From Thermoanaerobaculia bacterium (GTDB taxonomy: Bacteria; Acidobacteriota; Thermoanaerobaculia; Multivoradales; JAGPDF01), in NCBI GenBank assembly GCA_018057705.1, contig JAGPDF010000009.1, positions 1 to 64,000 of the forward strand: 64,000 nt of DNA, given 5' to 3'. Both the position numbers and the translations under genes were made by a program. This document shows positions 7,955 to 16,730 of this stretch, one piece after another. A model generated the notes under the pieces. That model saw only the letters and a list, made by a program, of their open reading frames with translations, did not search any database and was not told the origin of the DNA. Every line of letters begins with the position of its first letter. Position 1 is the first letter of the stretch.

Positions 7955-9304
7955 CTACTGCAGCGTGTTCTTGTAGACCTTGCCGTCCTTCATGATCACG
8001 CTGAAGTTCTTCGCCGGATCGCCGATCAGGTCGAGATTTGCGAGCGGGTCCCCGTCGACGAGCAGCAGGTCGGCGTAGGCGCCCTCCTCGACCACGCCGA
8101 GCTTGCCCGGGTAGGGGTTGCGCGGTCCGGAAAGCGCGAGCAACTGCGCGTTGTCGTGCGTGACGAGCTTGAGAACCTCCGCGGGCGTCATCCACTGCTT
8201 CAGCTTGAGGATGTCTGCAGCCTGCTTCGCGTTCTGTCGCGGATCGAAGAGAAAATCCGTGCCCCAGGCCAGCTTGACACCATACTTCCTCGCCCACTCG
8301 AAGGCGCTGTCGGTGCCCTCGATCACCTGGGCCTTCTTCCTGCGCGTCGACTCCGGAGCCGTTTGCGGAGCCGGCTCGAGCGCCTGCAGGCTGAGCCAGA
8401 TGCCGTTCTCGGCCAGCAGCTTCATGGTCTCCTCGTCGAGCAGCTGGCCGTGCTCGATGCACTGGACGCCGGCTTCGACCGCGCGGCGAACGGCCTTCGC
8501 GGTGTACGCATGCACGGTGACGTAGGTATTCCAGTCAGCGGCGGCCTCGACGGCGGCCTTCATCTCGTCGAGCGTGTACTGCGTGACGTCGAGCGGATCG
8601 TAAGCCGAAGCCGCACCGCCGCCGGCCATCACCTTGATCTGGCTCGCCGCGGCGCGCAGGTTCTCACGCGTTGCGGTCAGCACTTCGTCGCGGCCGTCGG
8701 CGATGAAATTCGCACCGAGCAGCTCGCCCTTCGAGACGTCGCCGAAGAACCGCCGCGAACGCTCCTGAGGCAGGCGCGAGTCGCCGTGCCCGGAGGTCTG
8801 CGAAATCATCGCGCCGCTCGGATAGATGCGCGGGCCGGGCAGTTCGCCCTTGTCCATCTTCGGCAGCGCCCGGAGCATCGGGCCGCCCAGATCGCGTACG
8901 GCGGTGAAGCCGCGCATCAGCATGTCGCCTGCCTCCGCCGTGGCGCGTGCCTGCAGCACGTCAGCCGTCGTCGCGTCGCTCAGGAGGTCGGTCTGGCTGG
9001 TGGTGCTGAGGGCGATGTGCACGTGGTTGTCGATCAGGCCCGGCATCAGCGTGCGGCCGCCGCCTTGGATCCTGGTCACCGTCGTGCCCGCCGGGGCCGC
9101 GATCGGCTTGGCGGAGATGGACCGAATCCGGTTGCCGACGACCAGCACGTTCGACGGTGCCGACAGGCTGGCGGAGGTGCCGTCGAAGATCCTGACGTTC
9201 TCGATGGAAACGCCCGTCTCCTGCGCTGCGGTCGCGGAAAAGGCAGCGCCGAGCATCAGTGCAGCAGCGGAGGCAAGTCGAAGGCCCTGCGAGCGATTCG
9301 GCAC
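7955..9304 (-). CDS. Exported metal-dependent amidohydrolase (imidazolonepropionase/prolidase-like)
   Basis: A 449-residue protein with a signal peptide (residues 1-27, ending SATAAQ). It has the amidohydrolase TIM-barrel fold flanked by a beta-sandwich: metal ligands HVH at 94-96, a lysine in IKVMAGGG that is carbamylated in relatives, histidines in VTVHAYT and IEHGQLL, and the catalytic Asp in WGTDFLF. The C-terminus returns to the beta-sandwich with GKLGVVEEGAYADLLLVDG. Relatives include secreted Xaa-Pro dipeptidases and carboxypeptidase-like enzymes; the substrate cannot be read from sequence. The start is GTG 9304 with GGGGGA 6 nt upstream. It is transcribed divergently from the Ntn hydrolase gene, 298 bp away. 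Confidence 0.88.
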   Translation of the reverse strand: MPNRSQGLRLASAAALMLGAAFSATAAQETGVSIENVRIFDGTSASLSAPSNVLVVGNRIRSISAKPIAAPAGTTVTRIQGGGRTLMPGLIDNHVHIALSTTSQTDLLSDATTADVLQARATAEAGDMLMRGFTAVRDLGGPMLRALPKMDKGELPGPRIYPSGAMISQTSGHGDSRLPQERSRRFFGDVSKGELLGANFIADGRDEVLTATRENLRAAASQIKVMAGGGAASAYDPLDVTQYTLDEMKAAVEAAADWNTYVTVHAYTAKAVRRAVEAGVQCIEHGQLLDEETMKLLAENGIWLSLQALEPAPQTAPESTRRKKAQVIEGTDSAFEWARKYGVKLAWGTDFLFDPRQNAKQAADILKLKQWMTPAEVLKLVTHDNAQLLALSGPRNPYPGKLGVVEEGAYADLLLVDGDPLANLDLIGDPAKNFSVIMKDGKVYKNTLQ

Positions 9305-9602
9305 GGAGGATCCCCCAGTTGGAAGGTGAGCTCGACGGCACCAGCAGCGAGAAGCTGAGCGGAATGCTCCCCTCCGGAGGCCCGGCGTCGTCGGCGAAAG
9401 TGTACCGCGGGTTCTGCGACCAGCGCAGCGGCCGGTCGTGGCGTCCGCTCGAGTGGTGTGAGAATCTTCGCTGTCCGAGTCACTTCAGAAGAGTCACCGT
9501 TTGGACTAATCTCCCAGAGATTGGAGCGCCGCGAGCCGGTACCAGGCGTCACGCGGCAAGGGCGCTCGGCTTTCATCAGCGTTTCACCCGGAGGAGAAAC
9601 CT

Positions 9603-10718
9603 ATGTCGCCGAACAGCTTCTACCCCACTTTCTTCGCAGTCGTCATCGCGGCGACCCTCGGGTTGGCGAGTCCGAGGCCGACCGAAGCCTGCACGCGAGC
9701 GCTCTACGTCGCCAAGGACGGCACGGTCATCGTCGGCCGCTCCATGGACTGGGGCGAGGACATGCACTCCAACATGTGGGTGCTGCCGCGCGGCATGAAG
9801 CGCGATGGAAGAGGCGGCAAGAACACGATCTCCTGGGAGTCGAAGTACGGCAGCCTGATCGTTTCGGCCTACGACATCGGCACCTCGGAAGGGATGAACG
9901 AGAAGGGGCTGGTGGTCAACGAGCTCGCCCTCGTCGAATCGAACTACGGCAAGCCAACGGAAGGCGCCAAGGTGATTTCGCTGAGCACCTGGCCGCAGTA
10001 CGTCCTCGACAACTTCGCCACCGTGGCCGAGGCCGTCGCCGACCTGCGGCAAGAGAACTTCCGCGTCCAGACCGTGGTGCTCAGCACCGGCCGGCCGGCC
10101 AACATGCACCTGGTGATCTCGGACGCCTCCGGCGACTCGGCCGTGTTCGAGTACGTCGATGGCAAGCTCGTCATCCATCACGGCAAACAGTACCGGGTGG
10201 TGACCAACTCGCCCACCTACGACAAGCAGCTGGCGATCATGGAGTACTGGAAGGACGCCGGCGGCATTTCGAAGTCCCTGCCGGGAACCTCGCGCGCCGC
10301 CGACCGCTTCGTGCGCACGTCTTTCCTGCTGGACATTCTCCCGGGTGAGGTCTCTCCGACCTACATCAGCGGTACGCCACAGCAGAGCTTCCAGTTCCAG
10401 GCCCCGATGGCGGTGCTGTCGTTGATGCGCAGCGTCGGCACCCCGCTGGGTTTCGCCAATGAAGAGCAGCCCTGGGTCTCGTCGACCATCTGGCGGACCG
10501 TGAGTGACAGCACCCACCGCGTGGTGATCTTCGACTCGGCCCTGACGCCGGCGACGTTCTGGGTGAGGCTCGAGGATCTGAACCTCACGCCAGGCGCCCC
10601 GGTGAAGAAGCTGCAGCTCGCGGGTGGCAACACCTATAGCGGAAACGCCGCGAGCCAGTTCGTCGACGCCAAGCTGTTCACCTTTCAGGACCTGACCGAT
10701 GTCCCGCCGGCGAAGTGA
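9603..10718 (+). CDS. Exported linear-amide C-N hydrolase (choloylglycine hydrolase family)
   Basis: A 371-residue Ntn hydrolase. The signal peptide ends just before Cys30 (PTEAC-TRALY), so cleavage would expose Cys30 as the N-terminal nucleophile, as in penicillin V acylases and bile-salt hydrolases. Further family signs are GRSMDWGEDM, the NEKGLVVNELAL strand, SDASGDSAVFEY and a central RVVTNSPTYDKQ, where the conserved Asn/Tyr region is expected. It probably cleaves an N-acyl amide in the periplasm; a quorum-sensing lactone role in relatives is known but not shown here. GGAGGA lies 7 nt before ATG 9603. The 298-nt divergent spacer towards the amidohydrolase gene holds no gene I could support. 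Confidence 0.88.
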   Translation: MSPNSFYPTFFAVVIAATLGLASPRPTEACTRALYVAKDGTVIVGRSMDWGEDMHSNMWVLPRGMKRDGRGGKNTISWESKYGSLIVSAYDIGTSEGMNEKGLVVNELALVESNYGKPTEGAKVISLSTWPQYVLDNFATVAEAVADLRQENFRVQTVVLSTGRPANMHLVISDASGDSAVFEYVDGKLVIHHGKQYRVVTNSPTYDKQLAIMEYWKDAGGISKSLPGTSRAADRFVRTSFLLDILPGEVSPTYISGTPQQSFQFQAPMAVLSLMRSVGTPLGFANEEQPWVSSTIWRTVSDSTHRVVIFDSALTPATFWVRLEDLNLTPGAPVKKLQLAGGNTYSGNAASQFVDAKLFTFQDLTDVPPAK

Positions 10719-10730
10719 GGTGACCGACCC

Positions 10731-10905
10731 TAGTCGCCCCAGGCCCCCGCGCTGCCGCGCTCGAAGCCGTCGGTGAAGATCGACGCGTTCGCGGTCCGCA
10801 CCCGAGCGAAGTCGAAGTCGAGGGAGTCCGTCGCTGCCTGAGGGCGAGCCGTTGGCGTCGATCGTTCCGGCAGCGGCCCGCCGCCCGTCACTCTGGAACG
10901 GCACC
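10731..10905 (-). pseudogene. Decayed 3' end of a FADGFE-tailed protein gene
   Basis: On the minus strand a frame ending at the TAG at 10731-10733 reads SLDFDFARVRTANASIFTD, then GFERGSAGAWGD and stop. The IFTDGFERGSAGAW part matches the C-terminal tail of the secreted proteins at 1903, 4701, 20669 and 45651. Upstream (to about 10905) the best coding frame shifts by one (PFQSDGRRA...ANGSPSGSDG), implying a frameshift near 10825-10835, and no start or signal peptide can be found. The remaining intergenic bases up to 11094 show nothing coding, apart from TTCTACAATCCGGG shared with 5861. Confidence 0.55.
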
Positions 10906-11094
10906 CGGTCCAGGATGGGGGCCTCTCTCCGCGCGCCTTCTACAATCCGGGCCTCGCCGCAGGCAACTCTTTCTCGAACGCGTCAGCAGGCATCGCATGC
11001 AGACAGTGGTCGCACATGGCATCAGGGTTGCTCTGCTCCCCTTCTTCGTGCGGCTCGTCGGTCCCTTCTCGCCGAAGCCCCCAGGAGACGAGCC

Positions 11095-11556
11095 ATGCGA
11101 AGTCGAGCCTCTATCGGGCGGCACCCCGTGCATCCCGCGCTCGTTCCTGTGCCGATAGGCGCCTTCTTCGTCGCTCTCGTGGCGGACATCGCCTACCTCG
11201 CCACGTCGCGCCCGTTCTGGCCCAGGATGGCAGGAGTGGCGCTGGCGATCGGAGTTGCCGGGGCGCTGATCGCCGCTCTCCCCGGCCTCGTCGACTTCTC
11301 GGGTCTGGCGCAGGGCTCGCGCGTGCGTGCCATTGCGATTGCGCACACGCTGCTGAACGTCGCCGTCGTCGGCCTGCAGTCCCTGAGTCTCTATCTGCGA
11401 AGTCGTTCCGAAGCGTCGACCTTCGAACCGGGCACAGCGGCTCTCGCCCTCTCCGGTCTCGCCTTGGCGCTTCTGGGTGCCTCTGGATGGCTCGGCGGCA
11501 AGATGGTGTTCCAGCTCGGTGCCGGCGTAACCGCTCCGCCGGAGTCGACGCGGTAG
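11095..11556 (+). CDS. DUF2231-family inner membrane protein
   Basis: A 153-residue protein with four predicted membrane helices (about 14-36, 48-70, 83-103 and 116-140). The opening HPVHPALVPVPIGAFF and the GWLGGKMVFQLGAGV end are the conserved features of DUF2231 membrane proteins, whose function is not established; relatives are sometimes linked to haem or redox proteins. ATG 11095 was chosen because AGGAGA lies 6 nt upstream; the frame extends further upstream without any membrane-protein character. No neighbour suggests a partner. Confidence 0.75.
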   Translation: MRSRASIGRHPVHPALVPVPIGAFFVALVADIAYLATSRPFWPRMAGVALAIGVAGALIAALPGLVDFSGLAQGSRVRAIAIAHTLLNVAVVGLQSLSLYLRSRSEASTFEPGTAALALSGLALALLGASGWLGGKMVFQLGAGVTAPPESTR

Positions 11557-11601
11557 GGCTCGTGAAGGGGGTCGGCGCCTCGATGCGCTCTCGCGCTGCG
11601 C

Positions 11602-11607
11602 TAGCAT
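11602..11607 (+). promoter_or_regulatory. Candidate -10 box TAGCAT for the DUF885 gene
   Basis: TAGCAT lies 24 nt before ATG 11632, with AGGGGAGA between them. This is a conventional leadered layout, in contrast to the leaderless genes. Confidence 0.3.
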
Positions 11608-11631
11608 CAGGGACTTGCGAGGGGAGATTCC

Positions 11632-13446
11632 ATGCGACTTCGGCCGGCGCTCGTTCTGTTCTGCTTCATGACCTCCGCACTTCTGGCAGTCGCTGAGGCG
11701 CAGGCCGACGAAGCGGCGCGCCTTCGCGCGCTGCTCGAACGCGAGTGGACGGTGCGGCTCGCGGAGAGCCCGCTGCTCGCCACCTATGTCGGTGTGCACA
11801 CGAGCGACGACCAGTTGGGACGCACGACGGAGGAGGATCTCGCCCGGCGTGAGCGCGAGACGCGGGCTTTCCTCGACGCGCTGGCGAAAGTCGACCGCGC
11901 GGCGCTCCCTCCGGCCGATCAGGTGAGCTACGACCTCTTCGGCACGGAGCTCCGGGATCGCCTCGACTCGCGCCGGTTCGGTGAAGAGCAGCTCATGCTG
12001 AACGCCGACTCGGGCTTCCACACCGAGCTCGCACAGCTCCCGGACATGGTACCGCTCGCGACCGTGCGCGACTACGAGAACTACCTCGCGCGTCTGCGCC
12101 AGTTTCCGCGCGTCTTCGACGAGGGGGTAGCCCTCATGCGCCGCGGTCTCGCGCGCGGCATGACGCCGCCGCGGGTGGCGATCGCCGGGGTCGATGCCAC
12201 GGCGGCCGCGCACGCCGTCGCGACCCCGGAAGAGAGCGTGCTCTACGCGCCGTTCGCCGACTTCCCGGCGACCTTCGCGGCGGGCGAGCGCGAGCGCCTG
12301 CGCGCGGCGGGCCGCAGCGCCGTCGAAGAGGCGGTGCTGCCCTCGTACCGGCGCTTCCGCGACTTCCTGCGCGACGAGTATCTGCCGCAGAGCCGGACGA
12401 CCCTCGCCGCCGCCGACCTGCCCGACGGCCGCGAGTACTACCGCTATCTCATCCGCCACTTCACGACCCTCGACATGACGCCGGAGGCGATCCACGAGCT
12501 GGGTCTCGCGCAGGTGGCGCGCATCCGCGGCGAGATGAACGGGGTGATGAAGAAGACCGGCTTCACCGGCGACTTCGCCTCTTTCCTGCAGTTCCTGCGC
12601 AGCGATCCGCGTTTCTACGCGCAGAGCCCGGAAGAGCTCCTCAAGGAGGCGTCGTACATCGCCAAGCAGATGGACGGCAAGCTCCCGGGCCTCTTCCACC
12701 GCCTGCCGCGCCAGCCCTACGGCGTCGCGCCGGTGCCGGCGGCGATGGCGCCGAAGTACACCAGTGGCCGCTACGTCTCGGCGCCGGTCGGCGGGACTCA
12801 GCCGGGCTGGTACTGGGTCAACACCTACGCCCTCGACAAGCGGCCGCTCTACAACCTCGAGGCGCTGACCTTCCACGAAGCGGTCCCGGGGCATCATCTC
12901 CAGGGCGCGCTCTCGCAGGAGCTCGAGGGACTGCCGCAGTTCCGGCGTTTCCTCTACGTCGATGCCTTCGGCGAAGGCTGGGGCCTCTACAGCGAATGGC
13001 TGGGAATCGAGGCCGGCTTCTACACCGATCCGTACCGTGACTTCGGCCGGCTCGGCTACGAGGCCTGGCGGGCGTCGCGACTGGTGGTGGACACGGGGCT
13101 CCACGCCTTCGGCTGGAGCCGCGAACGCGCCATCGAGTACCTCGCCGCCAACACCACGCTGCCGTTGCACGAAGTCACCACCGAGATCGACCGCTACATT
13201 TCGTGGCCGGGACAGGCGCTGTGCTACTACCTCGGCTTCATGAAGATCCGCGAGCTGCGCGCGCGCGCCGAAGGGGCGCTCGGCGCGGCGTTCGACGTGC
13301 GCGACTTCCACGACGCGGTGCTCGCCAACGGCGCGCTCTCGCTGCCGGCGCTCGAACGGCAGATCGACGACTTCATCGCGGCGCGGCGCGAACCGGCGGG
13401 GTCGCCGGCCGCGCCGGCCGCGCCGGCCGGTACCGGCTCGCGCTGA
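11632..13446 (+). CDS. Exported DUF885 putative metallohydrolase
   Basis: A 604-residue protein with a signal peptide (about 1-25, ending AEAQA). It is an all-helical DUF885 protein of standard length. The metal-site signature HEAVPGHHLQ occupies residues 415-424, followed by GEGWGLYSE, which supplies the downstream glutamate. This HExxxGHH...E arrangement suggests a zinc peptidase related to the M2/M3/M32 helical families, although activity is shown for few members. The C-terminus ends in an Ala/Pro-rich stretch. ATG 11632 has a good ribosome-binding sequence, GGGGAGA. The RubisCO-like gene begins 5 nt after its stop, so the two may be co-transcribed. Confidence 0.85.
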   Translation: MRLRPALVLFCFMTSALLAVAEAQADEAARLRALLEREWTVRLAESPLLATYVGVHTSDDQLGRTTEEDLARRERETRAFLDALAKVDRAALPPADQVSYDLFGTELRDRLDSRRFGEEQLMLNADSGFHTELAQLPDMVPLATVRDYENYLARLRQFPRVFDEGVALMRRGLARGMTPPRVAIAGVDATAAAHAVATPEESVLYAPFADFPATFAAGERERLRAAGRSAVEEAVLPSYRRFRDFLRDEYLPQSRTTLAAADLPDGREYYRYLIRHFTTLDMTPEAIHELGLAQVARIRGEMNGVMKKTGFTGDFASFLQFLRSDPRFYAQSPEELLKEASYIAKQMDGKLPGLFHRLPRQPYGVAPVPAAMAPKYTSGRYVSAPVGGTQPGWYWVNTYALDKRPLYNLEALTFHEAVPGHHLQGALSQELEGLPQFRRFLYVDAFGEGWGLYSEWLGIEAGFYTDPYRDFGRLGYEAWRASRLVVDTGLHAFGWSRERAIEYLAANTTLPLHEVTTEIDRYISWPGQALCYYLGFMKIRELRARAEGALGAAFDVRDFHDAVLANGALSLPALERQIDDFIAARREPAGSPAAPAAPAGTGSR

Positions 13447-13451
13447 CTCCG

Positions 13452-14597
13452 ATGCCGTTGCGGGTGCATTACGAGCTCGCCCTTTCCACGGCAGGGCCGG
13501 GGATCGAAGCGAGGGCGCGCGAGATGGCGGCGGGGATCGCCCGTGAACAGACGGTCGAGATTCCGGAAGGCGTCGCGGCGGCGGCGGTCGAAGCGCGGAC
13601 GATCGGGGTCGTCGTTGCGGTCGAGGCGGCCGGGCCGCGGCGGGCGCGCGTGGCGATCGACTACCCCTGGCGGGAGCTGGTCTCGGACCTGCCGCAGCTC
13701 CTCAATCTGCTCTACGGCAACATCTCGTTGCAGCGCGGCATCCGGATCGCTGGCGTCGACTGGCCGGCGGAGCTCCTGCGGCAGTTTCCGGGACCGGCTT
13801 TCGGAGTCGCCGGGCTGCGCGCGCTCACCGGCGTTGCCGGGCGGCCGCTCCTCGCCGGGGCGCTGAAACCGGTCGGGCTCGGCGTGCGCGAGCTGGCGCG
13901 TCTGGCGGGCGACTGTGCCCGCGGCGGGCTCGACCTCGTCAAGGACGATCATTCGCTCGCCGACCAGCCGAGCGCGCCGTTCCGCGAGCGCGTGCTGACC
14001 GTGGCCGAGCACGTCGCCCGCGCCAACCGGCAGAGCGGCCGGAGCTGCCTCTACGTACCGAATCTCACCGGCCCGGTCGATCGACTCGCCGAGCGGCTCG
14101 ACGACCTGCGCGACGCCGGCGTGCGCGCCGCGATGGTCGCGCCGATGCTCCTCGGTCTCGACGCGGTGCGGGCGCTCGCCGCGGCCGCAGGGGGGGCGGG
14201 TGTGGCGCTGGTCGGCCATCCGGCACTCGCTGGGAGCCTCTGCGCTCCGCGCCAGGGATTCGCCCCGGAGATCCTGTTCGGCGACCTCTTCCGGATCGCC
14301 GGCTGTGACGCCGTCATCTATCCGAATACCGGCGGACGGTTTCCGTTCACGCTACGGGACTGTCGGGCGATCCAGAGGCAGCTGCTGGCGCCGCTCGGCG
14401 GCTTGCGACCGGCGTTGGCCATGGTGGCCGGCGGAATCGACGCCGCGAGGCTGGCGCGCTGGCTGCCCGAGTACGCCACCGATACGATCTTCCTCGTGGG
14501 TGGGAGTCTTCTCGGCCGGCCGGACGTCGCCGCGGCGGCCGCGGAGCTGGCCGAGCTCGTGGCGGGGAGAGCGAGCTCCGGGGGAGGAAGAGGATGA
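13452..14597 (+). CDS. RubisCO-like protein (form IV RLP)
   Basis: A 381-residue protein with the RubisCO large-subunit barrel. Recognisable active-site segments are GALKPVGL (K139, equivalent of the first catalytic lysine), GGLDLVKDDH (K164-D165-D166 in place of the carbamylated KDDE) and phosphate loops VAGGID and VGGSLLG. The Glu of KDDE is His167 and the second Lys of KPK is replaced by Val, so it should not be a carboxylase. RLPs act as isomerases or enolases in methionine salvage-type routes or in acid-sugar degradation. Its stop overlaps the cupin start by four bases (ATGA), so translation is coupled. In Rhodospirillum rubrum an RLP works with a cupin to turn methylthioribulose phosphate into deoxyxylulose phosphate; that parallel is an inference. 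No mtnA or other salvage gene is nearby. Confidence 0.85.
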   Translation: MPLRVHYELALSTAGPGIEARAREMAAGIAREQTVEIPEGVAAAAVEARTIGVVVAVEAAGPRRARVAIDYPWRELVSDLPQLLNLLYGNISLQRGIRIAGVDWPAELLRQFPGPAFGVAGLRALTGVAGRPLLAGALKPVGLGVRELARLAGDCARGGLDLVKDDHSLADQPSAPFRERVLTVAEHVARANRQSGRSCLYVPNLTGPVDRLAERLDDLRDAGVRAAMVAPMLLGLDAVRALAAAAGGAGVALVGHPALAGSLCAPRQGFAPEILFGDLFRIAGCDAVIYPNTGGRFPFTLRDCRAIQRQLLAPLGGLRPALAMVAGGIDAARLARWLPEYATDTIFLVGGSLLGRPDVAAAAAELAELVAGRASSGGGRG

Positions 14598-14995
14598 CGG
14601 CTTCGAAGGTTCTCCCAGCGCGCGACTTCCGCTGGCCGGTGGCGCTCAAGCCTTACAAGGACGGCGGCGACCTCTACCGCGACGTCACCCGGCAAACCCT
14701 GCTCGGCGAAGGCGAGGGCGAAGAGGCGCTCTCTTTCGTGACGCGCTACTTCGAGGTCGCGGCGGGCGGCTACTCGACCCTCGAGCAGCACCGGCATCCG
14801 CACGCCGTGGTCGTCCTCTGCGGCCGGGGGACCGTGCAGCTGGGTGCCAGCCGCTTCGCCATCGAGCCTTCCGACTGCGTCTATGTGGCCCCCGGCGAGG
14901 TGCACCAGTTCCGCGCCGACCGGGGCGAGAGGCTCGGCTTCCTCTGCGTCGTCGACCGCGATCGCGACCGGCCGGTGCCGGTTCCGCCGCGGTAG
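14594..14995 (+). CDS. Cupin-domain protein coupled to the RLP
   Basis: A 133-residue single-domain cupin. The metal-site motifs are visible: HRHPHAVVVLCGRG (two or three His ligands and the following Gly-rich turn) and, in the second motif, PGEVHQF with a His. It starts inside the stop codon of the RubisCO-like gene (ATGA overlap), which strongly suggests a joint pathway. Cupins partnered with RLPs in the methylthioadenosine-isoprenoid shunt act as 1-methylthioxylulose 5-phosphate methylsulfurylases that release methanethiol; assigning that activity here is an inference from context and fold. A generic small-molecule-binding cupin is the alternative. Confidence 0.8.
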   Translation: MTASKVLPARDFRWPVALKPYKDGGDLYRDVTRQTLLGEGEGEEALSFVTRYFEVAAGGYSTLEQHRHPHAVVVLCGRGTVQLGASRFAIEPSDCVYVAPGEVHQFRADRGERLGFLCVVDRDRDRPVPVPPR

Positions 14996-15058
14996 TGCGC
15001 TCCGGGCGGAGCGCAAGGTCCGCCCGTCCGGGCGGGGGCGAGGCGGGCGCCGGTTGGA

Positions 15059-15064
15059 TAGGCT
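15059..15064 (+). promoter_or_regulatory. Candidate -10 box TAGGCT for the membrane protein gene
   Basis: TAGGCT ends 8 nt before ATG 15073 with no Shine-Dalgarno between, again a leaderless layout. Confidence 0.4.
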
Positions 15065-15072
15065 CCCGCTCC

Positions 15073-15891
15073 ATGAAGCGCTCCCGGGTCGTTCTTCTCT
15101 GGCTGGCTGCCATCGTGATCACCGTCGGCTCCGCTGCCTGGCAGCGCCGTACCGGGCCGAGCTACCCGGCGCGCGGCACGGCCATGCTCGGCGGCGAGGC
15201 GATCCCCTATCGTCTCCTGCGCACGCAGGTCACCGGCGAGGCCCTGCCGGTCCGGATCCGCGCCTCGGCCGGCGTCACCGGCGAGGTCGCCTGGCACCGC
15301 TACCCTTCGGACGAGCCGCTGCGCCGGATCGCCCTCGCCCGGCAGGGCGAAGAGCTCGTCGCGGCCCTCCCGGCCCAACCGCCGGCGGGCAAGCTCGAGT
15401 ACTTCGTCCACCTGACCAACGGCGAGGCGAGCGTCGAGCTGCCGCTCGCCAAGGCTGCCCCCAGGCAAGGGGCCGTGGCGCGCTTCAAGGGGGCGGTGCC
15501 GGCGCACGTTCTCGTGCCGCACATCGCGACGATGTTCTTCGGCATGCTGTTCGCGAACGCCGCCGCGCTCTCGGCGCTCGCGCGGCGCGACCAGGCCCGG
15601 CGCCAGGCCTGGGTGGCGTTCCTGCTGCTCCTGGTCGGCGGACTCCTCCTCGGGCCGGCGGTGCAGAAGTACGCCTTCGGCGCCTGGTGGACCGGCTGGC
15701 CGTTCGGCCACGACCTGACCGACAACAAGACGGCGATCGCCGTTATCGCCTGGGGCCTGGCGCTCGTCGCTTCCCGCGGCCTCCCGGGCGGACGCCTCGG
15801 ACGGTTGGCGATCGTCTTCGCCGCCCTGGTGACGCTCGCCGTCTTCCTGGTGCCGCACAGCATGTTCGGATCCGAGCTCAAGGTGCAGTGA
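15073..15891 (+). CDS. Membrane protein of unknown function, four C-terminal helices
   Basis: A 272-residue protein I do not recognise. It begins with a membrane anchor or signal (about residues 6-22), then an extracytoplasmic beta-rich domain of about 120 residues (strands such as LPVRIRASAGVTGEVAWHR and KLEYFVHLTNG). Hydrophobic helices lie at about 150-170, 184-203, 221-238 and 245-262. Polar residues inside the membrane part (HIATMFFGMLFAN, WPFGHDLTDNK) suggest a binding site, perhaps for haem or a metal. The next gene starts within its stop codon (GTGA), so they probably form an operon. Confidence 0.7.
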   Translation: MKRSRVVLLWLAAIVITVGSAAWQRRTGPSYPARGTAMLGGEAIPYRLLRTQVTGEALPVRIRASAGVTGEVAWHRYPSDEPLRRIALARQGEELVAALPAQPPAGKLEYFVHLTNGEASVELPLAKAAPRQGAVARFKGAVPAHVLVPHIATMFFGMLFANAAALSALARRDQARRQAWVAFLLLLVGGLLLGPAVQKYAFGAWWTGWPFGHDLTDNKTAIAVIAWGLALVASRGLPGGRLGRLAIVFAALVTLAVFLVPHSMFGSELKVQ

Positions 15892-16730
15892 GCCGGGCGC
15901 GCGGGCGTTTCCGCGACTACTGGAAAACGGTCGGGCGCGAGGCCAGGGGGCGGGGGGAGCTCCTGCTCTCTCCGGTTCTCGACGGGCCGCTCTGGCCCCG
16001 TCCGGTGCAGGTCTATCTGCCGCCGGGCTATGGCGACGGGCGCGAGCGCTTCCCGGTGATCTATCTCCAGGACGGTCAGAACCTCTTCGATCCGGCGACC
16101 GCCTTCGCCGCCACCTGGCGGGCGGAGCGCGCGCTCGACCGGCTCGCCGGCCGGGGACGTCCGGTCATTGCCGTCGGAGTTCCCAACTCCGGGCTGCGGC
16201 GCATCCACGAGTACGCCCCCTTTCTCGACCGGCGCTACGGTGGCGGCGGGGGAGGGGACTACCTCGAGTGGCTGGCCGGCACCGTCCAGCCGCTGATCGA
16301 GAAGCAGTTCCGCGTCGCGCGCGGCCGCGAAACGACCGCCATCGCCGGCGCCTCGATGGGCGGGCTGATCAGTCTCTACGCCTTCGGCCGCCTGCCCGAG
16401 CGCTTCGGCCTCGTCGGCGGCATGAGCCCCTCCCTCTTCTTCGGTGACGAAGCGCTCACGCGCTGGCTCGGCGAGCGGCCGCTCGCCGGCGGCCGGGTCT
16501 ACCTCGACATCGGGACGCTCGAGGGGCGGCGCAACCGCCGCCGCCGGACGCCACCGAAGTCGCCCTCCGGCGCGATGCGGCGCCTGCGCAGGCTCCGCCT
16601 GGCCTTCGAGAAGGCCGGCTACCGTCGCGGGGAGGATCTCGAGTGGATCGAGGAGCCCGGCGGGCGCCACGACGAAGCCGCCTGGGCGCGTCGCCTGCCG
16701 GGGATGCTCGACTTTCTGTTCCCGGCCTAG
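15888..16730 (+). CDS. Esterase D/enterochelin esterase-like alpha/beta hydrolase
   Basis: A 280-residue hydrolase of the putative esterase family. The VQVYLPPGY start and VIYLQDGQNLFDP oxyanion-side strand are typical, the nucleophile elbow is GASMGG with Ser156, and a late PGGRHDEAAW supplies the catalytic His; the acid is probably in DIGTLEG. There is no signal peptide, so it is likely cytoplasmic unless exported with another protein. It starts at GTG 15888, overlapping the stop of the membrane protein gene. Its TAG at 16728-16730 overlaps the stop of the convergent HEAT-repeat gene in a shared CTAG. Confidence 0.85.
   Translation: MSRARGRFRDYWKTVGREARGRGELLLSPVLDGPLWPRPVQVYLPPGYGDGRERFPVIYLQDGQNLFDPATAFAATWRAERALDRLAGRGRPVIAVGVPNSGLRRIHEYAPFLDRRYGGGGGGDYLEWLAGTVQPLIEKQFRVARGRETTAIAGASMGGLISLYAFGRLPERFGLVGGMSPSLFFGDEALTRWLGERPLAGGRVYLDIGTLEGRRNRRRRTPPKSPSGAMRRLRRLRLAFEKAGYRRGEDLEWIEEPGGRHDEAAWARRLPGMLDFLFPA

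Noticed and set aside
13452-14597. True RubisCO carboxylase
   Set aside because: The active-site Glu of KDDE is His and the second Lys of KPK is missing, and the protein is shorter than catalytic large subunits.
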